Shown: piece after piece, positions 8,125 through 17,410 of the stretch | How positions within the stretch are numbered: position 1 is the first letter of the stretch | Layout of the letters: each line of letters opens with the position of its first letter | NCBI GenBank assembly: GCA_964556225.1 | Contig: CAZKVJ010000022.1 | Coordinates: 1-51,652 of the forward strand | Reading direction: 5' to 3' | Source: CAZKVJ01 sp964556225 | Lineage (GTDB): Bacteria; Actinomycetota; Acidimicrobiia; Acidimicrobiales; Ilumatobacteraceae | Length of the DNA stretch: 51,652 nt | Position numbers and translations under genes: made by a program | Notes under the pieces: generated by a model | Databases searched by the model: none | What the model saw: the letters and a program-made list of their open reading frames with translations, nothing else | What the model was told of the DNA's origin: nothing

Positions 8125-9400
8125 TCTGACCGGTCGTCACGTCACGGCCATCGGGCGTGAACGTGAACTCGTCGTAGACCGCGGTCGTCACGTCGCCGGC
8201 GGTGTCGAGGCGCATCAGGCCACCCGGGCCGTCGTAGTCGTAGCCGCGATCGCTCTGGAAGATGTCCCAGCACGATGCGATGTCGACGCACGGTGTGCCG
8301 TCGCGGCTCGCCGGCAGGATCCCGGCCGCGATCTCGCTCGGCTGTTCGGTCGGACCGTCCTGGCGCGTCGCGGCGGCGAGCACGATGAGGTTGACACAGT
8401 CGATCACCTCGGCGGCGTACGCCATCGTCGGGTCGCCGGCGGGGAGGCCGAGGTCGTCGGCTGGGGCGTCCGTGCGCATCGCCGCCGGCGACACCCCACG
8501 CAGCAGCGCGAGGTCCTCCGGGGCCAGCGCGGTGTAGATGTCGGGCGACGAGGGGCGCCGCAGCGCGCTGCTCACGACGATCGTTCGACTCGTGGTGTCG
8601 GTCTCGGTGAGCGCGGCAACCAGGCGCGGGCCGCTGTCGCTGTCGCCGATGACGGCGAGCATCGCCGGGTCACGGGTCAGCATCGTCGCCGCCTCTTCCC
8701 TGAAGCTCTCGTCCTCGGGGTCGTAGTTGAGCCGTCCGAGGATCTTCACCCGCCGGTCCAACGCGGTCGACAACGACGAGAACATGGCCCGCCCGTAGTC
8801 GTCGTCCGGGGTGGCGATGGCGATCTCGGTCAGCCCGGTTCGGGCGATCGCCTCCGCCATGGCCTGGGCTTCCAACGCGTCGGCACCGATCGTCCGGAAG
8901 AACAGGCCGCGGTCCGGGTAGGTGCTCAACGCGTCGGCGGTGGCGGTGGGCGAGCAGGCAACCACGCCAGCGGACACGAGCTGGTCGAGCACGGAGAGGG
9001 CGACAGTCGATGACGCCGGCCCGATGACGGCGTCCACCTGCTCGTCGTTCAGAAGCTCGTCGAGGGCCTGGCCGGCGGTACCCGGATCGCCGCCTTCGTC
9101 GCGCACCTCCCACTCGATGGGCTCCGGGTACGCGTAGTGCTCGTTCGCCTTGGTGAGCGCCCACTTGGCGGATTCGATCAGCGCCGCGCCGAGTGACGCG
9201 CCGGGACCGCTCTGCGGGAGCAGGATGCCGAGGCGCAGCACGCCGTCGTCGGCGCGGGGGATGGTGGTGGTGACGACGACCGGCGCCACCGAGGTGCTGG
9301 CGGCGACCGGCGACGCGTCGTCGTCGTTGCACGCCGCCAGCGCCACGGCGACCACGGCGGCGCTGCCGGCGGCGAGGAGACGACGGCTGGTCGCGCGCAC
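8102..9400 (-). CDS. Substrate-binding lipoprotein, branched-chain amino acid receptor type
   Basis: This is a periplasmic-binding-protein type I (LivJ/receptor family ligand-binding) lipoprotein. GTG 9400 gives a clean signal peptide, RATSRRLLAAGSAAVVAVA, ending in a lipobox (LAAC). An upstream ATG at 9430 would place residues in front of it. After the lipid-anchored cysteine come an Ala/Ser/Thr linker and the domain opening LRLGILLPQSGPGASLGAAL, then VDAVIGPASSTVALSVLDQL and TEIAIATPDDDYGRAMFSSL. No permease or ATPase genes are adjacent, so the ligand and transporter are unknown. It is divergent from the AlaX gene with almost no intergenic space. Confidence 0.87.
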   Translation of the reverse strand: MRATSRRLLAAGSAAVVAVALAACNDDDASPVAASTSVAPVVVTTTIPRADDGVLRLGILLPQSGPGASLGAALIESAKWALTKANEHYAYPEPIEWEVRDEGGDPGTAGQALDELLNDEQVDAVIGPASSTVALSVLDQLVSAGVVACSPTATADALSTYPDRGLFFRTIGADALEAQAMAEAIARTGLTEIAIATPDDDYGRAMFSSLSTALDRRVKILGRLNYDPEDESFREEAATMLTRDPAMLAVIGDSDSGPRLVAALTETDTTSRTIVVSSALRRPSSPDIYTALAPEDLALLRGVSPAAMRTDAPADDLGLPAGDPTMAYAAEVIDCVNLIVLAAATRQDGPTEQPSEIAAGILPASRDGTPCVDIASCWDIFQSDRGYDYDGPGGLMRLDTAGDVTTAVYDEFTFTPDGRDVTTGQITVTAVP

Positions 9401-9428
9401 GGACGGGCAGTGTACGGCCGGTGCTGGC

Positions 9429-10157
9429 ATGATCGTCCGCGTGGAGACCGAGCTGCTGTACCTGCGCGATGCCGAGCTGCGAACGTTCGAGGCCACGGTG
9501 CTCGACGCCCGTGAGGGCGCGGTGGCCCTCGACCGCACTGCGTTCTACCCGACCGGTGGCGGCCAGCCCCACGACACGGGCCGCCTGGGCGGGTACGAGG
9601 TGACCGACGTGCGCAAGGAGGGCGGGCTGGTCTGGCACACGCTGGCCCTGGCCGGCGGCGCCACCGTCCCGGCCATCGGCTCCACGGTCGCCGGCGAGAT
9701 CGACTGGGATCGCCGCCACGCCCTCATGCGCACGCACACCGCGCTCCACGTGCTGTGCGGGGTGATCTGGAACGAGTGGCGGGTGCCCGTGACCGGCGGG
9801 AACATGGAGCCGCTCTCGGCGCGGATGGACTTCGAGTTCGACCCGCTGCCCGAGGGTTTCGGGCCGCAGGTCGAGGCCCTCGTCAACGCCGAACTGGCGG
9901 CCGACCGGCCGGTGCGCGTGGAGTTCCTGCCCCGTGACAGCGCGCTCGCCGACGCCGACCTCATCCGCACCAAGGTGTCGCTCATCCCCGAGTCGGTGCG
10001 CGAGATCCGTGTCGTCGACATCGTCGGGCTCGACAAGCAGGCCGACGGTGGGACGCACGTGGGCAGCACGGGCCAGGTGGGCCGGATCCGCGTCGTCAAG
10101 CTCGAGAACAAGGGGAAGGGCAACAAGCGCGTCCGCCTGGAGATCGTCGACGCCTGA
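9429..10157 (+). CDS. alaX: AlaX-type alanyl-tRNA editing protein
   Basis: This stand-alone relative of the alanyl-tRNA synthetase editing domain hydrolyses mischarged Ser- or Gly-tRNA(Ala). The zinc-site motif HxxxH is seen as HTALH (near residue 102), and the second half as DGGTHVGSTGQVG near residue 208. The cysteine that usually precedes GGTHV is an aspartate here, which could alter zinc binding. N-terminal FYPTGGGQPHDTG is typical of the family, so this is the medium-length AlaX-M type (242 residues). The ATG at 9429 lies in the overlap with the alternative start of the divergent lipoprotein gene. Confidence 0.9.
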   Translation: MIVRVETELLYLRDAELRTFEATVLDAREGAVALDRTAFYPTGGGQPHDTGRLGGYEVTDVRKEGGLVWHTLALAGGATVPAIGSTVAGEIDWDRRHALMRTHTALHVLCGVIWNEWRVPVTGGNMEPLSARMDFEFDPLPEGFGPQVEALVNAELAADRPVRVEFLPRDSALADADLIRTKVSLIPESVREIRVVDIVGLDKQADGGTHVGSTGQVGRIRVVKLENKGKGNKRVRLEIVDA

Positions 10158-10240
10158 GGGTGGCGGGCCATTCGGCCCTGGACGTGGAAGCCTGGGTGGG
10201 CGCCACCATGGTGTCGCGCGCCCTGAACCAGGGAGGATCC

Positions 10241-10509
10241 ATGCATGCCCTGCGGACCATCCCAGTGCTGNNNNNNNNNNNNNNNNNNNNNNNNNNNNNN
10301 NNNNNNNNNNNNNNNNNNNNNNNNNNNNNNNNNNNNNNNNNNNNNNNNNNNNNNNNNNNNNNNNNNNNNNGGCCGGGCCGTTCGCCGTGAGCCTCGACCT
10401 GAGCGAGGCCGCTCCCGGTGACGTGGTGATGCTGCTCGTCCAGGGCGGTGTCGGCCTCGAGACCGACCCCGGCGAGTTCGGCGCCATCCCCGTCGTCATC
10501 GCCGGCTGA
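10241..10509 (+). CDS. Secreted protein broken by a scaffold gap
   Basis: ATG 10241 follows GGGAGG and opens MHALRTIPVL, which looks like the start of a signal peptide. The frame then enters the 100-N gap. After the gap, sequence up to the stop at 10509 reads GPFAVSLDLSEAAPGDVVML, then a Val/Gly-rich beta-strand end (GLETDPGEFGAIPVVIAG). The two parts are probably ends of one gene. The tail resembles Gmad2-type immunoglobulin-like domains of actinobacterial secreted proteins, a weak match by eye. The true length is unknown because 100 Ns is a placeholder. Confidence 0.5.
10271..10370. other. Assembly gap (100 N)
   Basis: Exactly 100 unknown bases, a conventional scaffold placeholder. Unlike the gap at 39859, the flanks are not duplicated, so real sequence is probably missing here. 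Confidence 0.99.
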
Positions 10510-10548
10510 ACCCCACCCCCCGCCCCTCCTCGTTCGCCCTGGAGGGGG

Positions 10549-12066
10549 TCAGGTCGTGGGCGCTCCACCCACGAAGCGCTTGCCGGGGTAGCGCATGACC
10601 GTGCCCATGTGGTGGAACACGCCCGACAGCAGCGCCTCGTTGTATGCGAGCTTGCGCGTCAGGTAGCTGTGCTGCTCCTTGGGATCCAGGTAGAGGTTGT
10701 ACATCCGGGCGTACGTGTAGCGCTGCGTGACGCCGGTGAACCCTCCCGGTCCGGCGACGTCGGAGTCGTCGTCGGAGGTGGACACCACCATCATCTTGTA
10801 CTCGCCGACGCGGATGGCGGACAGGTCGCCCAGGAGCCAGTAGTACTGGTACTTGCGGTTCGACAGGCCGTCGTCGGCCAGCAGGAACGACGTCTGGTCG
10901 ACACCGTCGATGAATCGGTCGGTGGGGACGGTGTCGGGCGCACCGGCCAGCGTCAGCGCCGTGGGCAGCAGGTCGCTGAAGTGGAACAGGCCGTCGCTCG
11001 TCCGGCCCCCCTCGATCATCCCCGGCCAGGCCAAGATGCCGGGCACGCGCACCCCGCCCTCCCAGGTGGAGCCCTTGGCGCAGCGAAACGGCGTGTAGGC
11101 GGCGTCGGGCCAGTTCTCCATGTGGGGCCCGTTGTCGCTGGTGACGAAGATCAGCGTGTTGTCGGCCTGGCCGGTCTCCTCGAGCGCGTCGACCAGCCGG
11201 CCGACGATGTCGTCGAGCTCGACGATGGTGTCCTTGTAGGGGTGCTTCGCCGGTGAGCTGCCGAGGAACTGCTCGTGGGGGTAGTTGTCGAAGTGGGCGC
11301 CGCGGGTGCCGTGGTACAAGAACCACGGCCGCTCGTCGTCGGCCATGCGGCGGATGAAGTCGACCGAGTACGCGGCCCACTTGTCGTCGAGGCGTGACAG
11401 CGCCGGGATGTCGATCTCCTCGACCGGCTCGGGTTCGCCGCCGCGGGTCGCATGGACGAAGCAGCGGTTGAACGGCATGTTCTTGACCCATTCGGTGCGG
11501 GCCTCGGAGTAGACGATCTCCGGGAAGAAGTACGGGTCGCGCCACTCCGTGTACATGTCGCTCACGGACAAGAAGCCGTAGAAGTCGTCGAAGCCGACGT
11601 TCTGGGGCTGGCTGGCCAGGTTCTCACCGATGTGCCACTTGCCGACCGCCTGGGTGACGTAGCCGGCGTCGGACAGCAGCTGGGCGAGCGTGACCTCGCC
11701 GTCGAGCCCACCCGGCTCTCCGTACATCGGTGGGCGCTGCAGCCCGTGGCGCACGGGCAGCCGGCCGGTGAGCAGGGTGGCGCGCGATGGCGTGCAGCTG
11801 GGCTCGCTGTAGCACGAGGTGAGGCGAAGGCCCCGCGCCGCGAGGCGGTCGAGGTTCGGGGTTGGCGCGCCCACGGCGATCCCCCCGCCGTAGCAGCCGA
11901 GGTCGCCCCAGCCGACGTCGTCGAACACCAGCACCAGCACGTTCGGGCGCCGGCCGTGAGCGGCGAGGCGCGCCTGCGCCGCCTCGAGCTGCTCCGGGTG
12001 GACGAACACCGGCTCACGCGTCTCTCCGACCGGCGTGGTGGGTGAGGCGATCGGGTCGAACGCCAT
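10549..12066 (-). CDS. Type I sulfatase (arylsulfatase-like)
   Basis: This hydrolase of the alkaline-phosphatase superfamily cleaves sulphate esters. The 505-residue protein shows the metal-binding start PNVLVLVFDDVGWGDLGCYG (near residue 40) and the formylglycine signature CTPSRATLLTGR (near 90), whose cysteine is converted to the catalytic formylglycine. Further motifs are VGKWHIG and TSDNGPHMENWPD. No signal peptide is evident after the ATG at 12066, which follows CAGGAGG. Cytoplasmic location or export by another route is therefore open. No formylglycine-generating enzyme gene is nearby. The substrate is unknown. Confidence 0.9.
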   Translation of the reverse strand: MAFDPIASPTTPVGETREPVFVHPEQLEAAQARLAAHGRRPNVLVLVFDDVGWGDLGCYGGGIAVGAPTPNLDRLAARGLRLTSCYSEPSCTPSRATLLTGRLPVRHGLQRPPMYGEPGGLDGEVTLAQLLSDAGYVTQAVGKWHIGENLASQPQNVGFDDFYGFLSVSDMYTEWRDPYFFPEIVYSEARTEWVKNMPFNRCFVHATRGGEPEPVEEIDIPALSRLDDKWAAYSVDFIRRMADDERPWFLYHGTRGAHFDNYPHEQFLGSSPAKHPYKDTIVELDDIVGRLVDALEETGQADNTLIFVTSDNGPHMENWPDAAYTPFRCAKGSTWEGGVRVPGILAWPGMIEGGRTSDGLFHFSDLLPTALTLAGAPDTVPTDRFIDGVDQTSFLLADDGLSNRKYQYYWLLGDLSAIRVGEYKMMVVSTSDDDSDVAGPGGFTGVTQRYTYARMYNLYLDPKEQHSYLTRKLAYNEALLSGVFHHMGTVMRYPGKRFVGGAPTT

Positions 12067-12113
12067 GGCGGTTCCTCCTGTCGGACGTGGGGGCCGCGGG
12101 CAGCCCCCACGGC

Positions 12114-13238
12114 TCAAGCGCTGGCGGCCTGGTCGGACGGGTGGGACCGAGCGGGCGGCCGACGAAGGGTACGTCGAGGCGCGACCACGCGTGACACCCA
12201 GCGGTCACGCAGCGTGTCGGCCCGGTAGCCGGCCAGCTCTCGCTCGGCCCGGGCGCAGACCACCAGGTCGAAGCACGTGGTGAGCAGCACCTTGGGTATC
12301 GCCACTGGCCGGCGTGCCAGCGGCATCGCCCACCAGGCGGCCAGGCGCCGCCAGCGCACCGGGCTTGGGACGAGCGGGTGCCGGTCGCGCGATGCCGCCA
12401 CGTACAGGGCGGCGAACCAGTCGGGTGTGGTCTCGTTCAGCGCGGCGACCAGCTCGCCGGCGTGCTGGCCGGTCAGCTCCAACGGCAGGGCCTCGAACGC
12501 GGCGTAGAGGTAGCTCAGCGTGACGGTGTTGCGCACCAGCCAGGCCTCGTGGCGCACGAGTCGCTCGGGCGAGAGGTGGGCCTCGTACAGGTGGCGCACG
12601 CCGTCGATGTGGCGCACCCGCTCGAGCTGCTCGGGGCTGCGGAAGCCATCGGTGAGCACCATCGCCCGGATGAAGCCGTCCTCCACCTGGAGTCCGATCG
12701 GCATGTGGATCCGGCGCAGCACCTCGGCCCGCCCGGCGTAGAGCTGCCCGCACACGGCGTGCTCGTCGAGACGGGCGTCGGTGATGCGCGACGACAGCCG
12801 CTCGAGCAGTCCGCTGGCCTCGAGCTCGACGTGCTTCACGGGGAACGAGGTGGCGACGTGCAGCCGGGGGTCGTCGTCGAGTGCTCGGACCATGCGCCCG
12901 ACGGTGTCGTCGTCGCCGAAGAGGATGTCGCAGTCGGCCAGCACCAGGTGGTCGGCGTCGGCTTCGGCGGCGTGGTGGACGAAGTGCTCCCACGCATGGC
13001 ACTTGTTCGCCACCGCCAGCTCGTGGATGGCGAAGCGCCACCGCGGGTCGGCCTCGAGGCCCCGGATCGCCTCCAGCTCGGCGCGGGCGACGCCGGCCGA
13101 ATCGTCGGTGCAGCCGTTCGCCACGATGTGCACGGACACGTCGGCCTCGTGCAGCAACCGCTGGCCGGCCAGCGAGCGCAGCGTCGGCCCCAGCGTGCCC
13201 GCGCCGTTGTGGACCAGGATCCCGATCGCGACTCTCAT
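12114..13238 (-). CDS. Family 2 glycosyltransferase
   Basis: This is a 374-residue GT-A fold nucleotide-sugar transferase. It begins MRVAIGILVHNGAGTLGPTL, the usual GT2 N terminus. It has HIVANGCTDDSA for the nucleotide site and DHLVLADCDILFGDDDT as the DxD region near residue 102. VEDGFIRAMVLTDGF later could hold the catalytic acid. No transmembrane helix is obvious, though the C-terminal 70 residues are Arg-rich. The ATG at 13238 was chosen since MRVAIGI is the natural domain start. Acceptor and sugar are unknown. It lies 47 bases upstream of the sulfatase gene on the same strand. Confidence 0.82.
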   Translation of the reverse strand: MRVAIGILVHNGAGTLGPTLRSLAGQRLLHEADVSVHIVANGCTDDSAGVARAELEAIRGLEADPRWRFAIHELAVANKCHAWEHFVHHAAEADADHLVLADCDILFGDDDTVGRMVRALDDDPRLHVATSFPVKHVELEASGLLERLSSRITDARLDEHAVCGQLYAGRAEVLRRIHMPIGLQVEDGFIRAMVLTDGFRSPEQLERVRHIDGVRHLYEAHLSPERLVRHEAWLVRNTVTLSYLYAAFEALPLELTGQHAGELVAALNETTPDWFAALYVAASRDRHPLVPSPVRWRRLAAWWAMPLARRPVAIPKVLLTTCFDLVVCARAERELAGYRADTLRDRWVSRVVAPRRTLRRPPARSHPSDQAASA

Positions 13239-13329
13239 GTCGTTCGTCCGCCTCCGAACGCTTGCCCGAGCGCGCCAGGGTACTGAGGATCGGCCGGCGC
13301 GATGTGCACGCCGCCACCCTACGACCCCT

Positions 13330-13377
13330 GCGTTTGGTCGACTTGCCTGCAGAAATGCTGCCAAGTCGACCAAACGC
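13330..13377. repeat. Perfect 16-bp inverted repeat
   Basis: GCGTTTGGTCGACTTG and its exact complement (13362-13377) enclose 16 bases that include AATGCTGC. It lies between divergent genes (GT2 and glnD), so a terminator role is not the obvious one. The TGCTGCCA at the start of the right arm recurs in the palindrome at 24841-24895 and at position 10 of the window. Confidence 0.85.
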
Positions 13378-13410
13378 GGAGGGGGTTCGTGCTCGGTAGC
13401 GTGCCCCGCC

Positions 13411-15717
13411 GTGGCCGTGGCAGCGCGAGAGCGGGTGATCGCCGACACCTCGTTGCGAGGTACCGCGCTGTGCCGGGCGCTGTCAGCGGCCACCGATGCC
13501 TGGCTCATCGAGCGGTTCCAGGCGGCCAGGGAGCAGACCGCGCCGAAGGGGGCGATCTCCCTGCTCGCCGTCGGCGGCTACGGGCGAGGCGAGCTGGCGC
13601 CGTACTCCGACCTCGACGTGCTGCTGCTGCACGCCGGGCGGTCGTCGGTGGGGGAGATGGCGTCGGCGCTGTGGTACCCGATCTGGGACGAGGGGCTTCG
13701 CCTCGGCCATGCCGTGCGCACCCCCAGTGAGGCCGTGCGGCTGGCGAGCGACGACCTCGACGTGGCGACCTCGCTCGTCACGGCCCGGTGGCTGGCCGGC
13801 GACGAAGACCTGGCCCGGGAGGTGATCGAGCGCGTCGGGGCGGCGTGGCGCAAGCGGGGCGAGGCCCGGCTCGCCGAGCTGGAGGAGCGGGTGCGGCGCC
13901 GTCACGAGGAATCGGGCGAGGTCGGCTTCCTGCTGGAGCCGAACCTGAAAGAGGGGCGCGGCGGCCTGCGCGACATCCACGCCCTGCAGTGGGCGGCCGA
14001 AGCGGGGCTGCCCCTCGACGATGACGACCGCTCGACGCTCTCCCGCGATCACGAGGTGCTCACCCGGGTGCGGGTGGAGCTGCACCGCACCACGTGCCGC
14101 GCCGGCGAGGTGCTGCGCCTCGAGGACCAGGATGCGGTGGCGGCGGCTGCGGGCTACGACGACGCCGATGCGCTGATGGCCGACATGGCGGCGACGGCCC
14201 GCAGCGTCGCCTGGGTGGCCGACGACGTGTGGGCCCGCCTGCACCGGCGGGGCCTCGACGGCCGGCGGGCGAGCGGGGTGGCACCTCGCCCGGTGGCCAC
14301 CGGGGTGGTGCTCCGTGACGGCGAGATCCACCTGGACGAGCGGGCCGACCCGGCGAGCGACCCGACGCTCGTGCTGCGCGTGGCCACGGCGGCGGCGCGC
14401 CACCGCGCGCACATCGACCGCGACTCGCTGGACCGTCTCGCCCGGACGGCGGCTCGGTTCCCGTCACCATGGCCGGTCGGCGCCCGAGACGACCTCGTGG
14501 CGCTGCTCCTCGAGGGCCATGCGGCGATCGCGGCGTTCGAGTCGCTCGACCAGAAGAACCTGATGGTGCGGGTGCTGCCGGAGTGGGCGCCGGTGCGCTC
14601 CCGGCCGCAGCGCAACGCCTATCACCGCTTCACCGTCGACCGGCACCTGTGGGAGGCGGCGGCGAACGCGGCCGAGCTGGCCCACACGGTGCCGCGCCCG
14701 GACCTGCTGGTGCTCGGGGCGCTCCTGCACGATCTCGGCAAGGGCTATCCCGGCGACCACACTGACGCGGGTGTGAAGCTGGCCCGGCGCCTCGGGCCCC
14801 GCTTCGGGCTGTCCACCGCCGACACCGCGGTGCTCGTCGCGATGGTCCGCCACCATCTGCTGCTGGCGGACGTGGCCACCCGCCGCGACCTCAGCGACGA
14901 CGCCACCATCACCGTTGTGGCCGAGGCCGTGGGCACGCCGTTGGTGCTCGACCTGTTGCACGCGCTCACCATCGCCGACTCGCTGGCGACGGGCCCCGCC
15001 GCGTGGGGGGCGTGGAAGGCCGGGCTGGTGCGCCAGCTCGTGGAGCGGGTGCACCACGTGCTCGGCGGCGGCGACGTGAAGGAGATCGCCTGGCGGCTGT
15101 TCCCGAGCGCCGAGGTGCTGGCGCTCATGGGCGAGGGACGCGTCGCGGTGGTCACGGCCGACGACCGGGTCACCGTCGTCACCCCGGACGTACCGGGCAC
15201 GTTCAGCCGGGTCGCCGGCGTGCTGGCGCTCAGCGGGCTGTCGGTCCTGGGGGCGGAGGCGCACAGCGACGAGCAGGGCATGGCGGCGAGCGAGTTCACG
15301 GTCCAGGTGCCGGCAAGCGGACCGGTGGCGTGGGAACCGGTGGTCGCCGACCTCCACCGAGCGCTCGCCGGCCAGCTGGCGCTCGAGGCCCGGCTGGCGG
15401 AGCGGGCCCGCACCTATCGCCGCCGCCGTGCCCAGTCGGCGCAGGCGCCGCAGCTGGCCGTGCTGTTCGACGACCGGGCGAGCGACTCCACCGTGATCGA
15501 GGTCCGTGCGCCGGACCAGGTGGGCGTGCTGTACCGCATCACCAAGGCGCTGGCGGAGCTGGGGCTCGACATCCGCCACGCCCGCGTCCAGACGCTCGGC
15601 GACGAGGTCGTCGACGCGTTCTACGTTCGCACCCAGGCCGGCACCAAGCTCACCGACGGGTTCCACCGGGCGGAGGTCGAGCGGGCCGTCCTGCATGCCG
15701 TACATTCGCTGCTGTGA
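13411..15717 (+). CDS. glnD: [Protein-PII] uridylyltransferase/uridylyl-removing enzyme GlnD
   Basis: GlnD senses glutamine and adds or removes UMP or AMP on PII to control nitrogen assimilation. The 768-residue protein has the full order of domains: nucleotidyltransferase (GGYGRGELAPYSDLDVLLL, near residue 55, with the paired aspartates SDLD), an alpha-helical region (LEPNLKEGRGGLRDIHALQW), an HD phosphohydrolase domain (LLHDLGKGYPGDHTD, near 440, and MVRHHLLLADVA), and two C-terminal ACT domains (VVTPDVPGTFSRVAGVLALS, then VRAPDQVGVLYRITKALAEL). The GTG at 13411 was chosen as the first start after the inverted repeat. No glnB or amtB is adjacent. The NUDIX gene overlaps its stop. Confidence 0.95.
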   Translation: MAVAARERVIADTSLRGTALCRALSAATDAWLIERFQAAREQTAPKGAISLLAVGGYGRGELAPYSDLDVLLLHAGRSSVGEMASALWYPIWDEGLRLGHAVRTPSEAVRLASDDLDVATSLVTARWLAGDEDLAREVIERVGAAWRKRGEARLAELEERVRRRHEESGEVGFLLEPNLKEGRGGLRDIHALQWAAEAGLPLDDDDRSTLSRDHEVLTRVRVELHRTTCRAGEVLRLEDQDAVAAAAGYDDADALMADMAATARSVAWVADDVWARLHRRGLDGRRASGVAPRPVATGVVLRDGEIHLDERADPASDPTLVLRVATAAARHRAHIDRDSLDRLARTAARFPSPWPVGARDDLVALLLEGHAAIAAFESLDQKNLMVRVLPEWAPVRSRPQRNAYHRFTVDRHLWEAAANAAELAHTVPRPDLLVLGALLHDLGKGYPGDHTDAGVKLARRLGPRFGLSTADTAVLVAMVRHHLLLADVATRRDLSDDATITVVAEAVGTPLVLDLLHALTIADSLATGPAAWGAWKAGLVRQLVERVHHVLGGGDVKEIAWRLFPSAEVLALMGEGRVAVVTADDRVTVVTPDVPGTFSRVAGVLALSGLSVLGAEAHSDEQGMAASEFTVQVPASGPVAWEPVVADLHRALAGQLALEARLAERARTYRRRRAQSAQAPQLAVLFDDRASDSTVIEVRAPDQVGVLYRITKALAELGLDIRHARVQTLGDEVVDAFYVRTQAGTKLTDGFHRAEVERAVLHAVHSLL

Positions 15718-16406
15718 GCGACGCCTCACCGAACGACTTCACCCGAGACCTGATCCGCTGGAGCGAGACCCTGGCGGGCATCGCCCGCACCGGGCTCGGC
15801 TTCACGCAGAGCCTCTACGAGCGCGAGCGCTTCGAGGAGGTGCTCAAGGTCGCCGGTGACATCAAGAGCGCAGCCGACGAAGCGCTCGAGGTCCGCCGCG
15901 AGCAGGACCACTTCGTGCAGGAGTGGATGGAGTCGGTGGGCGAGGGCGTGCCGGGCTACGTGACCCCCAAGGTGGCGTGCGGTGCGATCGTCGGCGACGA
16001 CCAGGGGCGGATCCTGCTGGTGAAGCGGGCCGACAGCGGCATCTGGCTGTACCCCACGGGCTGGGCCGACGTCGGCTATTCGCCGGCCGAGGTGGTCATC
16101 AAAGAGGTCGAAGAGGAGACGGGCGTGCACTGCGAGCCCGTCCAGCTGATCGCCGTGATCGACGGGCTGCGGATGGGCTTCACCCGCTTCGGCATGTACC
16201 TGCTGCTGTTCCACTGCCGAGCGACCGGCGGCACCCTGCAGGGCCATCCGCTCGAGACCGCCGACGTGGGATGGTTCGGGCCCGACGAGCTCCCGTGGCC
16301 CACCGCCGGGGTGCAGTGGTGGGGGCCGGCGGCGTTCGCTGCCATCAACGGTGAGACGATGATCACCACGTTCGACCCGCCCCGCGACCCGATCTGGCGG
16401 GACTGA
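15714..16406 (+). CDS. NUDIX hydrolase with N-terminal helical domain
   Basis: This 230-residue protein pairs an N-terminal helical region (residues 1-75, LIRWSETLAGIARTGLGFTQ) with a NUDIX domain. The NUDIX box reads GYSPAEVVIKEVEEETGV, with Lys in place of the usual Arg of REUXEE. Related proteins with this N-terminal domain are predicted nucleoside-diphosphate-sugar or ADP-ribose pyrophosphatases. Its GTG start overlaps the glnD stop (GTGA), so the two are probably translationally coupled. The substrate is not determined by sequence. Confidence 0.85.
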   Translation: MSDASPNDFTRDLIRWSETLAGIARTGLGFTQSLYERERFEEVLKVAGDIKSAADEALEVRREQDHFVQEWMESVGEGVPGYVTPKVACGAIVGDDQGRILLVKRADSGIWLYPTGWADVGYSPAEVVIKEVEEETGVHCEPVQLIAVIDGLRMGFTRFGMYLLLFHCRATGGTLQGHPLETADVGWFGPDELPWPTAGVQWWGPAAFAAINGETMITTFDPPRDPIWRD

Positions 16407-16421
16407 TCCGGGTCGGGCGGC

Positions 16422-17309
16422 TCAGGCGTCGCCCTGGTCGCGCAGGAAGCGCTCGACCTCCTCGACGAGCTGCTCGCCCTGCTCCGGCCCGAGCTCGGTC
16501 GCTTCGTCGTCGTCGCCTTCGTCGCCGTCCTCGTCGTCGTGCAGCAGCTCGAGCCGGCGCACGTAGCCGGCCAGGTCGTCGTCGGCGGCCACCAGGGCAT
16601 CGACTCGCTCGAGGTACTCCTCGACGCCGGCCGTGAGATCGGTGCGCGGCGTGGGCGTGCCGATCAGGTCGCAGGCCCGGGACATCAGCTCCAGCGCCGC
16701 CCGGGGCGAGGGGACCTGCGCGGCGTACGCCGGCACGGCCGCCCACAGCGACGCGCTGGGCAGGCCGGAGCTGGCGCAGGCGTCGTGGAGCACGCCGACG
16801 ATCCCCGTGGGGCCCTCGTAGCGGGAGCGCTGGAGCTGGTAGCGGTCGATGACGTCCTGGTCGGTGGCCGTGCCGATGAGCTGGACCGGGCCACGATGGG
16901 GCACGTCGGCCAGCAGCGCTCCGAGCGTCAGCACGAGCGACGCACCGAAGCGCTCGGCGACCCCGACGATCTGGTCGGTGAACGAGCGCCAGCGCAGGCT
17001 CGGCTCCGGGCCGAGGACGAGGATGACGTCGCCCCCCGGGGTGGCGGCGCTCCACAGCCCGACCGTCGGCCACACGATCTGGCGGGTGACGCCGTCGGTC
17101 AGGCGCACCTGGGGGCGGATGGTGGCGAAGTCGGTGTACTCCTCGGGGTCGATGTCGGCCAGCGCCTCTGCCCGCCACGCCTCGACCAGTGCCCGCACCG
17201 CGCCCGAGGCGGCGTCGCCGGCGTCGTTCCACCCCGAGAAGGCGGCGATGACCACGGGCGCGCGCAGTCGTGGGGTGCCCATCCAGCGGACGTGGTCGAC
17301 GTTGCCCAT
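16422..17309 (-). CDS. PAC2 family protein
   Basis: This 295-residue protein of the PAC2 (proteasome assembly chaperone 2-like) family is widespread in actinobacteria, where its role is not settled. Typical segments are PVVIAAFSGWNDAGDAASGA near residue 18, DFATIRPQVRLTDGVTRQIVWP, LVLTLGALLADVPH, and the C-terminal TAGVEEYLERVDALVAADDD. The end is strongly acidic (DDEDGDEGDDDE). The ATG at 17309 precedes GNVDHVRW. The gene converges on the NUDIX gene with 15 bases between stops. Confidence 0.88.
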   Translation of the reverse strand: MGNVDHVRWMGTPRLRAPVVIAAFSGWNDAGDAASGAVRALVEAWRAEALADIDPEEYTDFATIRPQVRLTDGVTRQIVWPTVGLWSAATPGGDVILVLGPEPSLRWRSFTDQIVGVAERFGASLVLTLGALLADVPHRGPVQLIGTATDQDVIDRYQLQRSRYEGPTGIVGVLHDACASSGLPSASLWAAVPAYAAQVPSPRAALELMSRACDLIGTPTPRTDLTAGVEEYLERVDALVAADDDLAGYVRRLELLHDDEDGDEGDDDEATELGPEQGEQLVEEVERFLRDQGDA

Positions 17310-17410
17310 CACCCACGACGCTACCCACCGGCGGCGCCGTGCGGGGGAGTCGTTGTCGGGGTGGCTCGGACCAGCGGGGGAGGCACCTGGTCGGTAGCGT
17401 GCCCGTTCCG

